DNA from: JAQSWP01 sp040255215
GTDB lineage: Bacteria; Pseudomonadota; Alphaproteobacteria; Reyranellales; JAQSWP01
Assembly: GCA_040255215.1 (NCBI GenBank)
Contig: JBDZUM010000179.1
Span: 1 to 5,106 of the forward strand
Direction: 5' to 3'
Length of the DNA stretch: 5,106 nt
Positions 4,850-5,106 of this stretch are shown piece after piece (positions within the stretch are counted from its first letter, which is position 1; each line of letters starts with the position of its first letter). Made by a program: the position numbers and the translations under genes. The notes beneath the pieces are model-generated. The model searched no databases, was not told the origin of the DNA, and was given only the letters and a program-made list of their open reading frames with translations.

Positions 4850-5106
4850 ATGTTGAAACTGACCGAACCGCAGCGCCGACTGGCCGGCCGCCTGAGCCGC
4901 GTCGCCAACCCCTGGATCTCCGCCGTCGGCGAGATGATCCGCAATGGCGGCTTCGAACTGTCGGGCCATCTGGCCTTCATGGCCTTTCTGGCGCTGTTCC
5001 CTTTCCTGATCTTTCTGGCTTCGCTGTTCGGCATACTGGGCGACCAGGATACGGCGCAGCAGCTGGTCGGTTTCCTGTTCCGCTTCGCCCCGCGCGACGT
5101 GGCCGA
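4850..5106 (+). CDS. YihY/virulence factor BrkB family membrane protein, N-terminal part only
   Basis: The first 85 codons are present and the gene continues past the right edge. The protein starts MLKLTEPQRRLAGRLSRVAN. A cytoplasmic, basic N-terminal segment is followed by GGFELSGHLAFMAFLALFPFLIFLA (about residues 33-57), a hydrophobic span with the 'hAFxxhLALFPhLhF' pattern of the first transmembrane helix in the YihY/BrkB (formerly 'ribonuclease BN') family. GILGDQDTAQQLVGFLFRFAPRDVAE then resembles the family's first loop. Members are inner-membrane proteins with about six helices whose function is poorly defined; the RNase BN label for this family is known to be wrong. The ATG is the first in frame after a TAG at 4805-4807. 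Its Shine-Dalgarno is weak (GGACGAG at 4840-4846). The gene is transcribed away from the peroxiredoxin. Confidence 0.82.
   Translation, partial: MLKLTEPQRRLAGRLSRVANPWISAVGEMIRNGGFELSGHLAFMAFLALFPFLIFLASLFGILGDQDTAQQLVGFLFRFAPRDVA

Noticed and set aside
3872..4969. 365-codon minus-strand frame across the peroxiredoxin gene
   Set aside because: It is a frame-shifted shadow of the peroxiredoxin and runs into the terminator and the repeat element, whereas the peroxiredoxin frame has all catalytic motifs.

Overview
The window is high-GC DNA (mid-60s % G+C by rough hand count) with tightly packed genes. It probably comes from an alphaproteobacterium, perhaps of the Rhizobiales or Rhodospirillales. 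The hints are codon use strongly biased to G/C in third positions, protein types common in that class, and two GC-rich palindromic intergenic elements. These elements (a 'CTTCTCCCGC..GCGGGAGAAGG' type and a 'GTCACCCCCGC..GCGGGGGT' type) are familiar from alphaproteobacterial genomes. The taxonomic call is inference; no rRNA or other marker is present.

Layout from left to right. Positions 1-1524 hold three minus-strand genes, read right to left: a DUF169 protein (721-1524), a small unrecognised protein of noticeably lower GC (164-673), and the N-terminus of a 2H phosphoesterase / 2'-5' RNA ligase-like protein cut by the left edge. Gaps are 47 nt and 1 nt, so they could form one transcript. A mosaic palindromic repeat (1589-1701) separates them from the next pair. 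That pair is metY (O-acetylhomoserine sulfhydrylase, 2507-3802) followed 6 nt later by an alpha/beta hydrolase (1712-2500), almost certainly co-transcribed. Upstream of metY is a small hairpin that covers its Shine-Dalgarno sequence, then a second nested palindromic repeat (3847-3992). Beyond that is a clear intrinsic terminator belonging to a 1-Cys peroxiredoxin gene (4051-4707, minus strand). A 142-bp divergent intergenic region with a 16-bp perfect palindrome leads to the only plus-strand gene, the start of a YihY/BrkB-family membrane protein cut by the right edge.

How the genes relate: MetY makes homocysteine by direct sulfhydrylation, and the 1-Cys peroxiredoxin next door reduces peroxides. 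There is a loose sulfur/redox theme, but the terminator suggests they are separate transcripts. The role of the hydrolase coupled to metY is not evident. It is too short for homoserine O-acetyltransferase (MetX) and has a different nucleophile motif.

Overall this looks like ordinary chromosomal housekeeping and accessory DNA. I saw no CRISPR array, transposase, integrase, phage gene, tRNA or rRNA, and no convincing new multi-gene system. The points most worth checking are the repeat elements and their effect on metY expression, the SD-covering hairpin, the low-GC small gene, and the metY-hydrolase pairing.
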